Below, piece after piece: positions 34,901 to 46,100 of a stretch of DNA of 64,000 nucleotides. This DNA is from Voacanga thouarsii (taxonomy: Eukaryota; Streptophyta; Magnoliopsida; Gentianales; Apocynaceae): the NCBI GenBank assembly GCA_026120185.1, contig JANUWF010001109.1:3588001-3652000 (forward strand), in the 5' to 3' direction. Both the position numbers and the translations under genes were made by a program. How positions within the stretch are numbered: the first letter of the stretch is position 1; each line of letters opens with the position of its first letter. The notes below the pieces were generated by a model. That model was not told where the DNA came from, did no database searches, and saw only the letters and a list, made by a program, of their open reading frames with translations.

Positions 34901-35957
34901 TGTGGATCATTAGACTAGATGTCTAAGGATTGTAGATGTCTTTTAGAGAGGTGTTAGTACGCTCTTTTCTCTCTAAATGTACGGCGATACGTAGAGGGGT
35001 ATTTTAGTCATTACACTTTTAGGTCGGAAACTTTGCTAACGGAGCATTGTCCTTGGGGTCAATATTTTCTTATGGCGATATTAAGAAATATTTAAAATAT
35101 AAAATACAGTTATTTATATAATAGGGGTATTTTGATCATTTTAGTAGCCAATGCGATGTGTCTTTTGTTCCCCGAAATAGTCCTTAAGTCCTGACAGATT
35201 TGAGTTAAGGAATTGGTCTTGATAATTATGAGTTTTATTTTATTTAAGTAGTATGATTTATTATTAGACTAAAATAAAATAAAAGGTCCAAGAGAAAGTA
35301 TATATTTTATCTAGTTTAATTGGTTAATTAATTATTTAGGGCCCAAGGCCTAGATTGAATAATTAGAAAATTAATCTAGATATAAACTAGATAAAAGGCC
35401 TAATATTTTATATTGGTCTATTTGGTTTTGTTAATTATTTATTGGACTGTTTTATAAAGTTCAGAAAATAAATAATTGAGGCTTATTATTTATGGGTGTT
35501 CAAGCTCAAGAGTAAATAATTTTATCTGGTCCAATAGATGAGACCAAGGGTAAAAAAAAAACGGTAAGGTATGGATCCCGCATTATTTGGTGTGCAAGGA
35601 TAATGAAAAACAAAATGTTTTTTGTTTTCACTCTCTCAGTCTCTTTTGGTGGTGAGCAATCTGGTTTCTCTAGAAGACAAGAACAAGAGAGAAAATCCTT
35701 CTTTGATGATGGTTTTTTGTTAGCATTGAATCAAAGAATGAAGGTCATTCTTTTATTCTATTAGAGCTTTTACCGGCGGTTGTTAAGGCAATAGCCATAT
35801 TCCGGAAGCTCAAAAGTTTCGTGTGAATGAGAAGAAGCAAACGGCTTGCAAGAGTGCAACCGGAGGTGTTTTTGGGAGAACTAGTGGCTTCAAGCATTTA
35901 GCAAGAAGTGGTCCAGACATCTTTTTTGGTGCCAACAAGGTCATTTAAATACAGAGG
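31986..35957 (+). mobile_element. Copia-C, 5'-truncated, same family
   Basis: Begins abruptly inside integrase (STPQQNGVTERMNRTLMEMV from about 32,010) and runs through reverse transcriptase (32,516-33,340, with LVLYVDDILLIGND intact) and RNase H (33,406-34,180) to a 3' LTR at 34,201. Stops occur after integrase (32,326), in the reverse transcriptase and in RNase H. The polypurine tract AAGTGGGAGAT is at 34,190-34,200. It meets Copia-B head to head with only about 14 bp of unassigned sequence between them. Confidence 0.85.
34201..35957 (+). repeat. Copia-C 3' LTR
   Basis: About 1,757 bp starting TGTTGAAATGTATGCCC. It follows the Copia-A LTR to its AAATACAGAGGTA stretch and then loses the last roughly 60 bp, where PMD sequence begins. 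Part of the U5-like end (35,600-35,720) is quite different from Copia-A, including a GAACAAGAGAGAAAATCC run. Confidence 0.75.
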
Positions 35958-36480
35958 TATTATAATTCTTAAAGCTTCCGCTGCCTCTGTTATGATATTA
36001 TGCATGCTTCTATGTTTATTTTTGCCGTATTTTACCTTCGCCCGTGGTTTAATGCCAAGTAATCTATCACAAATATCAATCCTGTCGAATTTGTTGTAGT
36101 GATACGTAGGCCCTATCACTGGATCTCCATCTACCCTAAAGCCCCATAATATCGCTACAGCCTCTAATGTCACGGTCATCTCTCCTACGGGGTAAATGAA
36201 ATGTATGAATTTCCTGCCGCCATCTCTCTACTAATACGGTAATGAGGGCGTGATCAACTTGTATATACCCAACCCGTTTAACTCCACCGAAACTGACCCT
36301 ATCCATAAAGTCCATCACTCTGCCGGAAAGGGAAGTGTGCTTTCAAAATGCAAAATCATATCGTCTAAACACCAATGGAGTCTCGTAAACACGTTGATTG
36401 ACAGACAATATCAAAGAAGAATGATGACTCGACTGGAGAGATAACACCCCATCCATTAGAGGCCTGGGATGGATATCTAC
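35950..36480 (-). pseudogene. PMD gene fragment in MULE-2
   Basis: On the - strand, conceptual translation gives CLDDMILHFESTLPFPA, then DRVSFGGVKRVGYIQVDHAL, ITVLVERWRQE, THTFHLP and MTVTLEAVAILWGFRVDGDP followed by VIG. It is homologous to the PMD in MULE-1 over the same span. A frame change falls in a C run at 36,189-36,192, between FHLP and the MTVTLE segment. The 3' part is cut by the Copia-C LTR near 35,957. It lies antisense to the SABATH gene. No other PMD exon is seen in MULE-2. Confidence 0.75.
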
Positions 36481-37598
36481 GTGCATGTCATCCATCATTA
36501 CCTATTTAAACAAATTTTAAATACTTAAAGTGAGAGAATATTTTCAATTAAGTAATTTAAAGAAAGAGGATATTCCATACTGATATGCAGAAAAGCATAA
36601 AGAGGCATACTACTACAACTTCACCCATTTAGTTGAATTAGCCACATATTTTAGTTCTACATAGGTACCTTATCAAGGAAATTGCATGATTGACAAGAAA
36701 TAATGCTAGTTGCTTGACATATTTTACTAATGCATTCTATCCACTAGCATATGTTGAAAACATGATATATAACAACTAAAGGATACTAAAATTTAGGAAA
36801 AAGGTTCCATAAAAGAGTGGTAGTGAAAATTGTAGTAAAGGAAAAAGGTTTCAGAGCATTAGGTAAAATAATGAAAAGTCAACAAGTTTAGCATTTTAGT
36901 CATGATACGTGAGTGCCTAACACATTTCAAAAATTAGTAGTAGAAGAAAGAATGTGAAGCTATATGCAGGTATATGTTAAATGACTGGCTAGTTTTGGGA
37001 ACAAGCTGCAATCAGAGATATTCACAAATTTAGCTAGAGCTTGAAAGTTTCAATAAATGATAACAGATCTCTGCTATAAAACTTTGCAACAACACATTGA
37101 TAAAGAAAAGCTACAAAAGCAACTCTTTTTTAGACGAAATATATCCAATGCATTCTATGAATAGGCTAAAAGAAATAAAATTCACTGAAATGTATCTCCT
37201 CATTGAGACAATTAGATGATTGGCAAAGGAAACAAAGTAGCCCATATTTGTCCATGTACATATCTAAAATCCTATTCTGTGAAATTAATGATCCAGACAA
37301 ATTGAAAATCAAATTGAACCATTGCAAATGCTTTAGAAGCATAGGACCTAAACGTTAATCAAACTACTATCATCTTAAGAGATATAAAACTATAACTTAA
37401 AATTAAAGCTTTGTTTTAGAAGCTTATCCCATACATTCCACACCCCACATAAAAACTATACACAGTCTTTTGAAAAAAATATGCATGATAATAGCAAATT
37501 AATTGTACCGTTGGGAGACATGCGCTGCAGATTGAACACTTGAAGAAGCAAAACGAATGCGATTTGGTGTGGGTTTTGAACTAATTGAAGAAGCAAGC
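36481..37598. other. MULE-2 internal non-coding sequence
   Basis: No domain or long frame is visible. At 37,523-37,590 a stretch with GCGCTGCAGATTGAA and AATGCGATTTGGTGTGGGTT is repeated, in rearranged form, after the solo LTR at 41,935-42,010 (AATGCGATGTGGTGTGGGTT, GCGCTGCAGATTGAA). These are MULE-2 subterminal tandem repeats of about 65-75 bp. Confidence 0.55.
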
Positions 37599-37842
37599 TG
37601 TGAAACCCCACCTAAAGCTAACCCTAGAGTAAGGGGGGCGGGATGCATATCATATTATTTTGCATGAATATATACATTTTTGAATGATTTTATGTTTTTT
37701 ATAATTGTGGTTTATAGGGTAAGAGGCTTAGATATGCTTATTGAGTAGGAAGGGTAAAATGGTAATTTTGCTTGAGGTCAAAATAGAAAGTTAACTTGAG
37801 GATTAAATAAGAGGAATATGTGGGTGAGAAAATAAGAATAAG

Positions 37843-37910
37843 AGTTGTTGTGGTTTAGTGGTTAGAGCTTTGGAATTAATCTCTAAAGTTATGAGTTCAA
37901 ATCCCATCAT
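37843..37910 (+). ncRNA. tRNA-like module inside the family L LTR
   Basis: TGGTTTAGTGG (37,851) fits the pol III A box and GAGTTCAAATCCC (37,893) fits the B box at tRNA spacing, with GGTTAGAGC between them as in a tRNA D arm. The acceptor stem does not pair, so it is not a working tRNA gene. The same module lies at the same offset in the 55,677 LTR. Confidence 0.5.
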
Positions 37911-39515
37911 CTAAGTTTTTATCATGATTATCTTAATTAAATTTGAAATTTTGTTTTCTTGCATTCCATAAAAATAGGAATGTTGTCTTAGGGGAGACAT
38001 GAAGAGAATGTCCTAATTTTATCATTGTGTCCTAAAAAGAATTCTAGAGGAATTCTTGTCCTTTTTATTACCTCTAACTTGGTCCTAACATCTTCATAAT
38101 TTAAATAAATCAAAATCTATTAAATCTCTTCTTTTAAATTCCAAAAAAAAATTCTGTGATAATTCCTCAACCTTGAATTTCGAAAATCAGTCTTGAAGGA
38201 TAGGGGATTGGCCGAAAATATGAGAGAAATTAGGATGAGTTTCCAAAAAAATAAATCACCATGATTATACCTGCAATCTTACCTTCATGTTGTTCATATT
38301 TTTAGTGAAGAAAATCTGGAAATTTTTCAAAATTTTTGCAGACCAGCTTTTTGAAAAATTCAGCCAGTAAACCTACTCATTTACTGCTAGAAAAATGGTC
38401 ATTTCATGTGGCTTGAAGGCTGAAAATTCTGTGCAATTTTCGGACTGCACAAACTGCACAAAACCAGGAAAAAATTCTGGGCAGTTTCGCTACTTTCAAC
38501 TAAGAAAATGAAGTTGTTTTAATCCACCTTCAAGCCAGCAAAACTCCTATGTTTTTCTTCAGAAAAAAAGTTGGAAAATCACCTTTGAAGGACCTTCAAA
38601 TCCCCTCAAAAACCAGTTGCAAATCGGGTTGAAGAAATGTAGAAAATTCTGCACCAAAAGCCACCAACCTTCGAAACTTTAAACAAGTTGAAACCAGAAA
38701 ATTTTCCAGCTTTGTCTCTCAAAGCCAAGGCTGAAGAACATCCTTCAAATCTCTGGAAATTGAACCTTGTTCAGCCATGGACTGAACACCATTGACCTCC
38801 ACACTTACCTTGAGTACATGGACTCCATAACCACACCTCAAAACCCTCCTAAGATTACTCTATCCAAAACTCTTTTTGAATTTCAAAATAATTCCAGAAT
38901 TTTACTCCATTAAACCACTCTTGTATTAAGCTAATCAACCAGAATTTTCTCTACCATTAAAGACTGCATTTCGGCCAGCCTTATAACCTGAACAAGTTTC
39001 ATTCATTTCAGCAAAGGTAGCTAGTTCAGCCGGCACCATTGAAGAGCAAAGAAACCTTCCTTGATCAAACACCATTAGCTAATCTCCTACCTTAAACAAC
39101 TCCACAATTTCCTCCATTCGAATTTCAAAAAAATCTGATCACTTTCTCTCCCACTAGCTGAAAACCGAAACTCCTATCTACCCCAAACCATTCGGCCAAC
39201 AACACTCCAGAAAATTGTGAGCCTTTTCTCTCATTCTCTCCATTTTCACCAAGAACACCAAGAATACACACTACCTTTATCGAAGCCAAAGACTACTCTA
39301 AACACCTCCAATCCCTCTCAAAAACTCCAGAACACTCCTACATACTCCCTAGAGTTCATTTCTGGAATTTATAACATCAAGTCTTGAAAATAAAAATTAG
39401 CATTCAGATCAAAACCAGTTTTTTTCCCTTGAAGTCTCAAGAACATCATCAAGGTAACCAAGAACAATTCTTTTATTCATCTTCTTCTCTTCAATCTTTA
39501 ACACATCATGCTAAT

Positions 39516-39516
<1 letters not shown>

Positions 39517-39551
<35 letters not shown>
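39517..39551. repeat. (CT)n microsatellite
   Basis: About 17 CT units within the family L solo LTR. They produce the Ser-Leu run in an apparent frame at 39,384-39,635, which I do not call a gene. Confidence 0.95.
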
Positions 39552-39553
<2 letters not shown>

Positions 39554-42500
39554 CCGAAATGGTTATGACAACCATGGCTATTTTCTCTCCTCCTTTCTTG
39601 GACAATTCAAGACTCTCAAGCATGGACCTTCTTAAATCTTCATCGAAGTAATCATCAACCAAGTATTTTTCCTTAACCATTCTTTTAATTATGAATTCAT
39701 GTCTCTTAAATATGGATAGGGAGAATAGAATATGAACGGGAAATTGAGTATATGCATGTGTATGAAGGGGTTGAGATTAGGACATGAGAGTGATTGATCA
39801 TGTTTAAGCTATATGGATTTTCTTGTCAATCAATATATGATCATCATGTCTTAAGAAAATTATGGATAGTTAAAGCATGTTAGATGAAATGACAGCTTTG
39901 GGTGAATAGAATTTTCATGTTCTTATCTTTATTGAAGCCATGGTTATGATCATGCTTAGTAGAGATTTGCCATGTGATAACATGTGTGGATTTAAGCCCA
40001 TGTTCATGAATGGATTAGTTTGTTGTTTGATGTTGGAGAATATGTTCATGATTCTTATTAGTAGTAGGAAAATTATGATCATGATCTTGTTGATCCTAAG
40101 TTATTTTAATTAGCAAATTTTAGTATCTTAATTAAAATTATTACTATATTTTTCCTCTAAGATTTCGAAATTTCTAGGAAGCTTTAGAAATGGGGTATTA
40201 AATGAAATATTAATATTTTACTAGTCAAATAAATAATATTTTTCATTAAAAATAATATATGCATATGTATAATATTAAATAAGATCTTTTTATATAAATA
40301 CTATTAATAAATAAAATATTAATGACCTTGTAGGCCTATAGTCATAAATATTATTCATATTTAAATTTGTTTGTTATTTATTCAACAAAATTTAATCTAA
40401 TTTATTTATTATTAATTTTATTTATTACTAATTATGTATTATCTATTTTTTAAAAAAAATTAAAAATTTTATTAAAAATTAATTGTAAATTTATTATTTA
40501 TTTAAGTAACATTATTTTTAAAATTACCATTTATTAATATTTAGGGCTTGGTATTATTCAATATTCAAATCTTAGTTTATTTATTAATAATAACACTCAA
40601 GAATTATTATTTGAGTCTATAATTTATCAGTAATTATTTTAGAACCCCTAGTTATTTTAACTTATCAAACTAGACTTATTTTATAAAATCTTTTATCATC
40701 TAGCCTTAAAGCTTAGAATATTAGGGGCATGATTGTAATAAGTTGAACTAGGAATATTTGTGTAAGTGAATATAGCTTGAGTATAACCTTATGTCTTGTG
40801 TTTACCTCAAGCGGGGGTTAGGTCAGCCTTGGAAGACTTTTGAATTTGAGCAAGCAAAGGATCAGGTAAGCTCCTGCATGGAATTTTGTGAAAACCAAAA
40901 ATTACTGTGGCAAGCTAAACGCGATGTGTATGAAAATTCATGTTGTAAAGGCAATTAAGGACTATTTTTCCTAATTATTTCAGTCAAGCAAATCATTTGA
41001 AAATTAAACAAGCGGTTTTACACAAAATGCTAAACTTTTTCTAAAACCCAACTTTGACAAGAATTTTAGAACCCTTAATTGCTATTTCCAAATAAAACAA
41101 TGTGTGATCAATTTTTTCCCAAGTGGGACAATCAACGTTGAGTACTCAATAAGGGTAAACTACCAGGACTAGTATTTGATGGGTTAGGGTAAGTCTCTCA
41201 GTAGGTGGCCACCTCTGAGGGGTGAGTCCTTCCCGGATAGGATGCCAGTCCGGTAGGTCATGCCGGTCCGAGCTAGCAAGTTTTCAGTCATGTGGACTGT
41301 GTGTTTCCAGAGTGGACAACCGGTAAGTTTGGGTATAGAGATGGAGGAGTATCTCACCCGGTGGGCCGTACACCTACCTTTTGTCAGCTTGCACAAAGTG
41401 TGGCATTTTAACCGTTATTTAGTCATGGGGCCCAACGTGTGGTAACTCATGGCTACCCATTTGAGTGATTGTATTTATTGTGCACATGTATGGTTTGAAA
41501 AGCGAAACACCACTCCTTATTTTCAACACTTATTTAATGCTTGCCAGCGCTTTCTCTTATGAAACTTTTACAACTTGCATACATGAATTATTTTACCTAA
41601 AACACTTAAAGCACCCACGAGCTTACTGAGATTTTTATCTCATCACCTTTTATGCCATGTTTTCAGGTTGATCCGGTTGTGGAGGTCAATAGCTAGATTT
41701 GTTGCCTATGCTTTGAAGACTAATGTTATTTTCTTTATGTGATGTTTTGAGAGAATGTAGTAAACAATTTATTTTGGATTTGTTCCTGTATTTATCTTTT
41801 GGGTTGTAATAAGTTTAATTTTAAAGTATTTATTATATTTTATTATATGTGACCTAGTTATAAAGAGACCTTATCCATTGGACGGGGCGACATCCCCGAC
41901 CCTGTTGGGCCTAGGTAGTGGGGTGTTACACAAGCAATGCGATGTGGTGTGGGTTTCAAGCGGGCGCTGCAGATTGAATTGAATGAAGCCACCGAAATGC
42001 GATATGTTGTGGAATTGCTAAACTTATGTGTGACGCAAGTCGCATTTGTAAAATGCGACCTGTAACTTTTAATTTTTTTAAAAATTGTTCCATTCATATT
42101 TTTCGTTTTGATCGCATTATTTAAATGCGACCTCACTAAAATGGAAAATTCTGATGGATGCACCCTATTGTCGAAATTCCTTTTAAAAACGGCCCCAATT
42201 TTATGGAATTCCCGTAACTTTTACAATGAACTCGATAAATTCAAGTATGGCTGGGAAAACCACAGATCATGCTTCATTGCAGCCATTCCTGGTTCCTTTT
42301 ATGGCAGGCTTTTCCCTGATCAATCAATCCATTTTGTACACTCTTCTTACAGCCTGCATTGGTTATCTCAGGTTAGTATTCATCAAATTGTTTTGCCTCT
42401 GAATTTTTACTATGATATTTTCATGAGTCAGATTCGAATGCGCCCATCTGAAAAGCAGATCTAAGGTATGAGAACAAGATGATGTTGTGAACTTTGGATT

Positions 42501-42900
42501 CAGGTTCCTGCTGGATTGGTAAATGAAGCTGGTGAAATATTGTACAAGAGGAATGTATACATAGCGGAAACAAGCCCCCCAAGTATACATGATGCATACT
42601 TGCATCAATTCAAAAGCGATTTCACATCCTTCTTGAGGATGCGTTCTCACGAAATGCTGCGCGAGGACACTTAGTCCTCACACTCATCTGCAAGAATGAT
42701 GAGAATGTAGATGGCTATGATATTTGGGAGTTCTTAGGAATCATGCTACATGGTATGGTCGCAGAGGTGTGTATATATCTCACAAGCATTATAACGTATC
42801 ATATTAAGGCACTATATTATAATCGTTTCCATTTTTTATATGAGAAAAAACTAAATAAATTTTGTTATTCCTTATTAAAATTAAAGATAATATAAAGAGA

Positions 42901-43240
42901 AATTCACCTATTTGGTTCTTAAAGTTTAAAATTTGTAATATTTTAATCTTTAATGATTTTTTTCTGCAATTAGTCTTTAATGAAATTATAATCTCTTAAG
43001 TGATTTCCAATACTTATTTTCGTTATAAATTTCGACAAAATAAAAAGTCACTCTCATTGTATGTGTTTTTCCATTTAAGTGAAAAGTGGGGATGACTTTT
43101 TTTTTTATAAAAAAATCAAAATTTATGACGAAAAAGAGAATGAGGACTACTTGACATGTTATAATTTCATTAAGGGCCATAACGACATTAAGGACTAAAA
43201 TATTACAAGTTTCAAACTTTAAGGACCAAATATGCTAATT
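42901..43240. mobile_element. Fold-back MITE in the last SABATH intron, 340 bp
   Basis: AATTCACCTATTTGGTTCTT at the left and, reversed, AATTAGCATATTTGGTCCTT at the right. The two halves pair almost throughout (TTGTAATATTTTA, AATGAAATTATAA, TTTCGTTATAAATTT against CGTCATAAATTTT). No coding sequence is present and no target duplication is clear. It accounts for a third of the 1,008-bp intron. Confidence 0.7.
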
Positions 43241-44128
43241 TTTGTTTTTATAAATTCAAATTATTTGATCAGATTCTCATTAAACTTGTATGACTTTCCA
43301 ATTTCTACTACTTTCCCCAATCATTCTTTATATAATTATAAAGTTGTACGCAGGTAAAGATTAGATGAGATAGGTTTGTAAAAATTTAATAAAATATTAT
43401 TAAATATAGAATAAATATGGGATCTAATCATTAATAGGGGAGAAAAAATATGATGTATTGTAAGTATATGACAGCCCTCAATGAATGAAAATTATTTAAA
43501 TTAATATTATTTTAAATTAGAGTTTTAGTTTAATATATTTGCATTACCCACTTAATTAGATGGACATTATAAAAATAGTTTTACAAAAATATGTACATAT
43601 GATTTTGAATTTTTTTTAAAAAAATTATAAATTCAAAAACCCACAATCTGATGTATTACGAGTTAATAATAAAATTGTCACTATTTTACAAATAAAGTTC
43701 ATTTATATTAAATCTATTTTATTTTTGAAAATGAGCCATGAAACAGTAATTGTTTTTATTGGGGTGGAATTCAGGGTTTGATTGAGGGAGCAAAATTGGC
43801 CATTGTCAACCTTCCAGTATATGCCCCTTCCGCAGAAGAACTGAAGCAGATAATTGAGAGTGAAGGTTCTTTCAAACTCCGGCGAATGGAAACATTCAAA
43901 ATGCATTGGGATGCTAACAAGCCCGACGGCAAGAGCAAGGAGGAATACATTGGAACCAACATGAGAGCAACTCACGAACCCTTACTGGCAGGTCATTTTG
44001 GAGAGGGCTTTATCTATATGGATGATGTTTTCCAAAGGTATGGGAAGAAAGCAGTAGAATATTTGGCGATGGGTAAAGGGATATTACATAGTGTTGTTCT
44101 TTTTCTTTCAAAAGAGGACAAGAAATAA

Positions 44129-44821
44129 AATGCTCAAGGCCATGAAAAGCATGGGAGGATACAATCGAAAAGGGCCTTAAGGAACTAGGGGAGAGGGTGG
44201 GGGAACAAAAAGAGAGTGAATGTTGGTAAAAATTGATGAAACTTACTATTTATCCTTCTTTTTTAATTACCTAAACCCGAATATTTTGATTAATTTTTGA
44301 CAGATTTTGTTCCAAATTATGCGGGCTATAATGCTAGTTGGCTACCTATACGAAATTTAAAACTTTGGATGACAGCATATTAAAAACTATTTGAGTACTA
44401 ATTTAAAAACGATTTTAAATTTGGTTATTTCTGATGTTGATGGTTTTCATTTAATTTCACAATTAAAAGTATTAAAAGGAGTGTTAAAAAGAAATTAGTA
44501 ATCCAATAGAAATATATAATTATATTAAAAAATAAATTCTTTTCCCAATGTATGCATAATTATAGAATTCTATTGATAATATATTTAACTCTTGTTACTA
44601 CTTACAAATGTTTTTCAAAGTTAGAATTATTTAAATCTTATTTGAGATCAATAATGTTACAAGATGGATTAAATGTTAGAAAAATTAAATTAATCATATT
44701 ATCTATCAAGAGTGAAATATTAGAAAATTTGAAGTATAAAATTAGAATAAGTGATTCGACAACTTACAAAATTAGAAGAATAAATTAAAATTTCAGAAAA
44801 TAACGCATGCTTAAAAGTTTC
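44129..44821. other. SABATH 3' flank
   Basis: Sequence after the SABATH stop codon. AT-rich, no further exon or RNA gene recognised. The small frame at 44,552-44,788 is low-complexity and not called. Confidence 0.45.
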
Positions 44822-45271
44822 ACTTAAAACCCCTCAAATATCTAGAAATGGTCCTGCTTAATCCTTTAGAAAAATTATGATTTTAGAAAATTTTATATAA
44901 ATTTTACATTTTACCTTCCATTGAACTTTTTCAAAATTATAATATTACCAATTTTCTTTTCTTTTTGCTCTAACCTCTAACCCCCAAGTCCAAGATCTTA
45001 GCTCTATCCCTATCTTTCGATCTCTATGTTATTAAGCAAAGACCAACTTAAAACCCCTCAAATCACTAGACATGGTTCTGTCTATTCCTCTAGAAAAATT
45101 ATGATTTGAGAAAAGTTTTTATAAATTTTACCTTTTACCCTCCCATGAATTTTTTTCAAAATTTATAATATTGCCATTTTTCTTTTATTTTTGCTATAGC
45201 CTTAACCCCAAATTCCAAGATTTTAATTATATCCCTATTTTTCGATCTCTATGTCATTAAGCAAACACCAA
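44822..45271. repeat. Tandem duplication, about 224-bp unit
   Basis: ACTTAAAACCCCTCAAAT opens both copies (44,822 and 45,046), and TTTCGATCTCTATGT followed by ATTAAGCAAA closes both. Shared inner text includes CTAGAAAAATTATGATTT and TTTTACCTTTTACCCTCC-like runs. The copies differ at many sites, so the duplication is not recent. It lies between the SABATH pseudogene and the exons at 45,300. Confidence 0.85.
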
Positions 45272-45289
45272 GGTATTTCCCCTTTCCTT

Positions 45290-46100
45290 ACACTCTCATG
45301 GATCTGAAAAAAGGCAAAAATGTGATCTGCTGAAGAAAATTTTAGACTTAGCAGAAAGAATTAATAGCCACAATGCATACAGTTCATGGTTTGAGCCTTT
45401 AAGCAGTGGACTCACTAGCTCAAGCAACAAGAAGCGACTCGAGAAACAACCAGCTGCAATTTATCCCAAATTGGTAACCCAAGAGGAAATATTGAGTAGC
45501 AAAGCAGCGAAATCTTCGGCGCAGATACCAAATAAATATGGAGATAAGAAGATCTCTCCTCGTCAAATGCCTCCAGAAGGTGTGATCTTTGTACACTACT
45601 GCATTAAAGACTTATACCATATGCATTGCATATTGTACTTTCAAGAAAGTACAAATTTTTTATACATGCAATCTACAAAGACTGAAATAATACGAGTACT
45701 TTTCATTAGTTTTTATTAATTAGAATATGGGATAGAGAACCCTATACGAAAATAGATTCGTTTTTGATGACTTGAAAATCCCATTAACTATTTTTGTGAC
45801 ATGTTGCTTTTCAATTTATTGTGCTTTATTTGTTTAATTACTTTTACCTAAATAATATTCATTTTAGAATAATTTAACTATGAGAATAAACATTTATTCT
45901 CTATGAACGAATTAAAAGGCAAAAACCAAAAAAGTAGTTGGAATTTCAAAGCAAAAAATTTGTTTTGCTATCCAGAGAGGTTGATATTAGTATCCAATAA
46001 GCTAAACGATATGCAAATTCATGGTAAAGTGACAATCACTCCTAAGCCACGACGATTGCCAAAATTATTCTCAAAACTAATTTCTCCGCGACGTAAATAA
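45290..46100 (+). CDS. Two 3' exons of an unrecognised gene
   Basis: A frame open from about 45,295 reads LLKKILDLAERINSHNAYSS, WFEPLSSG, LEKQPAAIYPKLVTQEEI and SPRQMPPE, ending at a GT donor after 45,579. An acceptor at 45,975 (CTATCCAG) starts a second exon that joins in frame and ends with KVTITPKPRRLPKLFSKLIS, PRRK and a TAA at 46,098-46,100. The product is hydrophilic with a strongly basic tail; I do not recognise the family. No start codon or upstream exon can be supported, and the tandem repeat lies directly upstream, so this may be the cut-off 3' end of a gene. It converges on the NUDT3-like gene, whose stop is 342 bp away on the other strand. Confidence 0.5.

Larger units (their letters stand above)
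37599..41930 (+). mobile_element. Solo LTR, 4.3 kb, long-LTR family L
   Basis: Starts TGTGAAACCCCACC, ends TAGTGGGGTGTTACA, and is flanked by CAAGC on both sides (37,594-37,598 and 41,931-41,935), a perfect 5-bp target duplication. There is no primer site, polypurine tract or coding region. It shares several blocks with the 55,677 element: GTTGAGTACTCA, CCGGTCCGAGCTAGCA, GAGATGGAGGAGTATCTCAC, and a GACGGG-CGACATC block close to the end. The TG...CA ends, the duplication and the length fit a solo LTR of a large-LTR Ty3-type element such as the Tat/Ogre group. That lineage is inferred. A non-autonomous large derivative is the alternative. Confidence 0.8.
26547..42213. mobile_element. MULE-2, 15.7 kb insertion in SABATH exon 2
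   Basis: Left end GGGAATTCCGTAAAATAGGA, right end ATTTTATGGAATTCCC. The TIRs match for about 100 bp (TTTTTAAAAGGAATTTCGAC, TTCCATTTTTAGTGAGG) and carry ATGCGAC motifs. Flanks ATAGCTTTTAC and GTAACTTTTAC form an 11-bp target duplication with two changes, and exon 2 reads straight across when one copy is removed. Cargo: Copia-B (-), Copia-C (+), a PMD fragment (-), and a 4.3 kb solo LTR. Without these, the MULE core is only about 2 kb and has no visible transposase, so it must have been moved by a related enzyme such as that of MULE-1. Confidence 0.88.
26114..44128 (+). pseudogene. SABATH-family carboxyl/N-methyltransferase, disrupted
   Basis: Four exons: 26,114-26,188; exon 2 as 26,283-26,546 plus 42,225-42,371; 42,504-42,766; and 43,775-44,128, all with GT-AG junctions. 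The total is 367 codons, the normal SABATH length. The family methylates small acids or xanthines using S-adenosylmethionine (salicylate, benzoate, jasmonate, caffeine pathway). The N-terminal signature MDLQQVLHMNGGEDQASYAG is typical, as are [16 protein letters not shown] and the C-terminal FGEGFIYMDDVFQRYGKK. The SAM loop reads DLGFSSGHNAF where the family has GCSSGPNT. Breaks: MULE-2 inserted after codon FY of exon 2, and a 1-nt deletion near 42,660 giving a stop after LRED-T; the frame then resumes as LVLTLICKNDENVDGYDIW. All other exons are clean, so loss is fairly recent. The substrate cannot be told. Confidence 0.9.

Noticed and set aside
37851..37905. A working tRNA gene
   Set aside because: A and B boxes are present, but the acceptor and anticodon stems do not pair, so I call it only tRNA-like.
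39384..39635. 83-codon frame with a Ser-Leu run
   Set aside because: Made by the (CT)n microsatellite inside the family L solo LTR.
37599..41930. A TIR DNA transposon, because both ends contain TGT-A-ACCCCA in inverted form
   Set aside because: The inverted match is only about 12 bp, the ends are TG...CA and the target duplication is 5 bp, which fits an LTR better.
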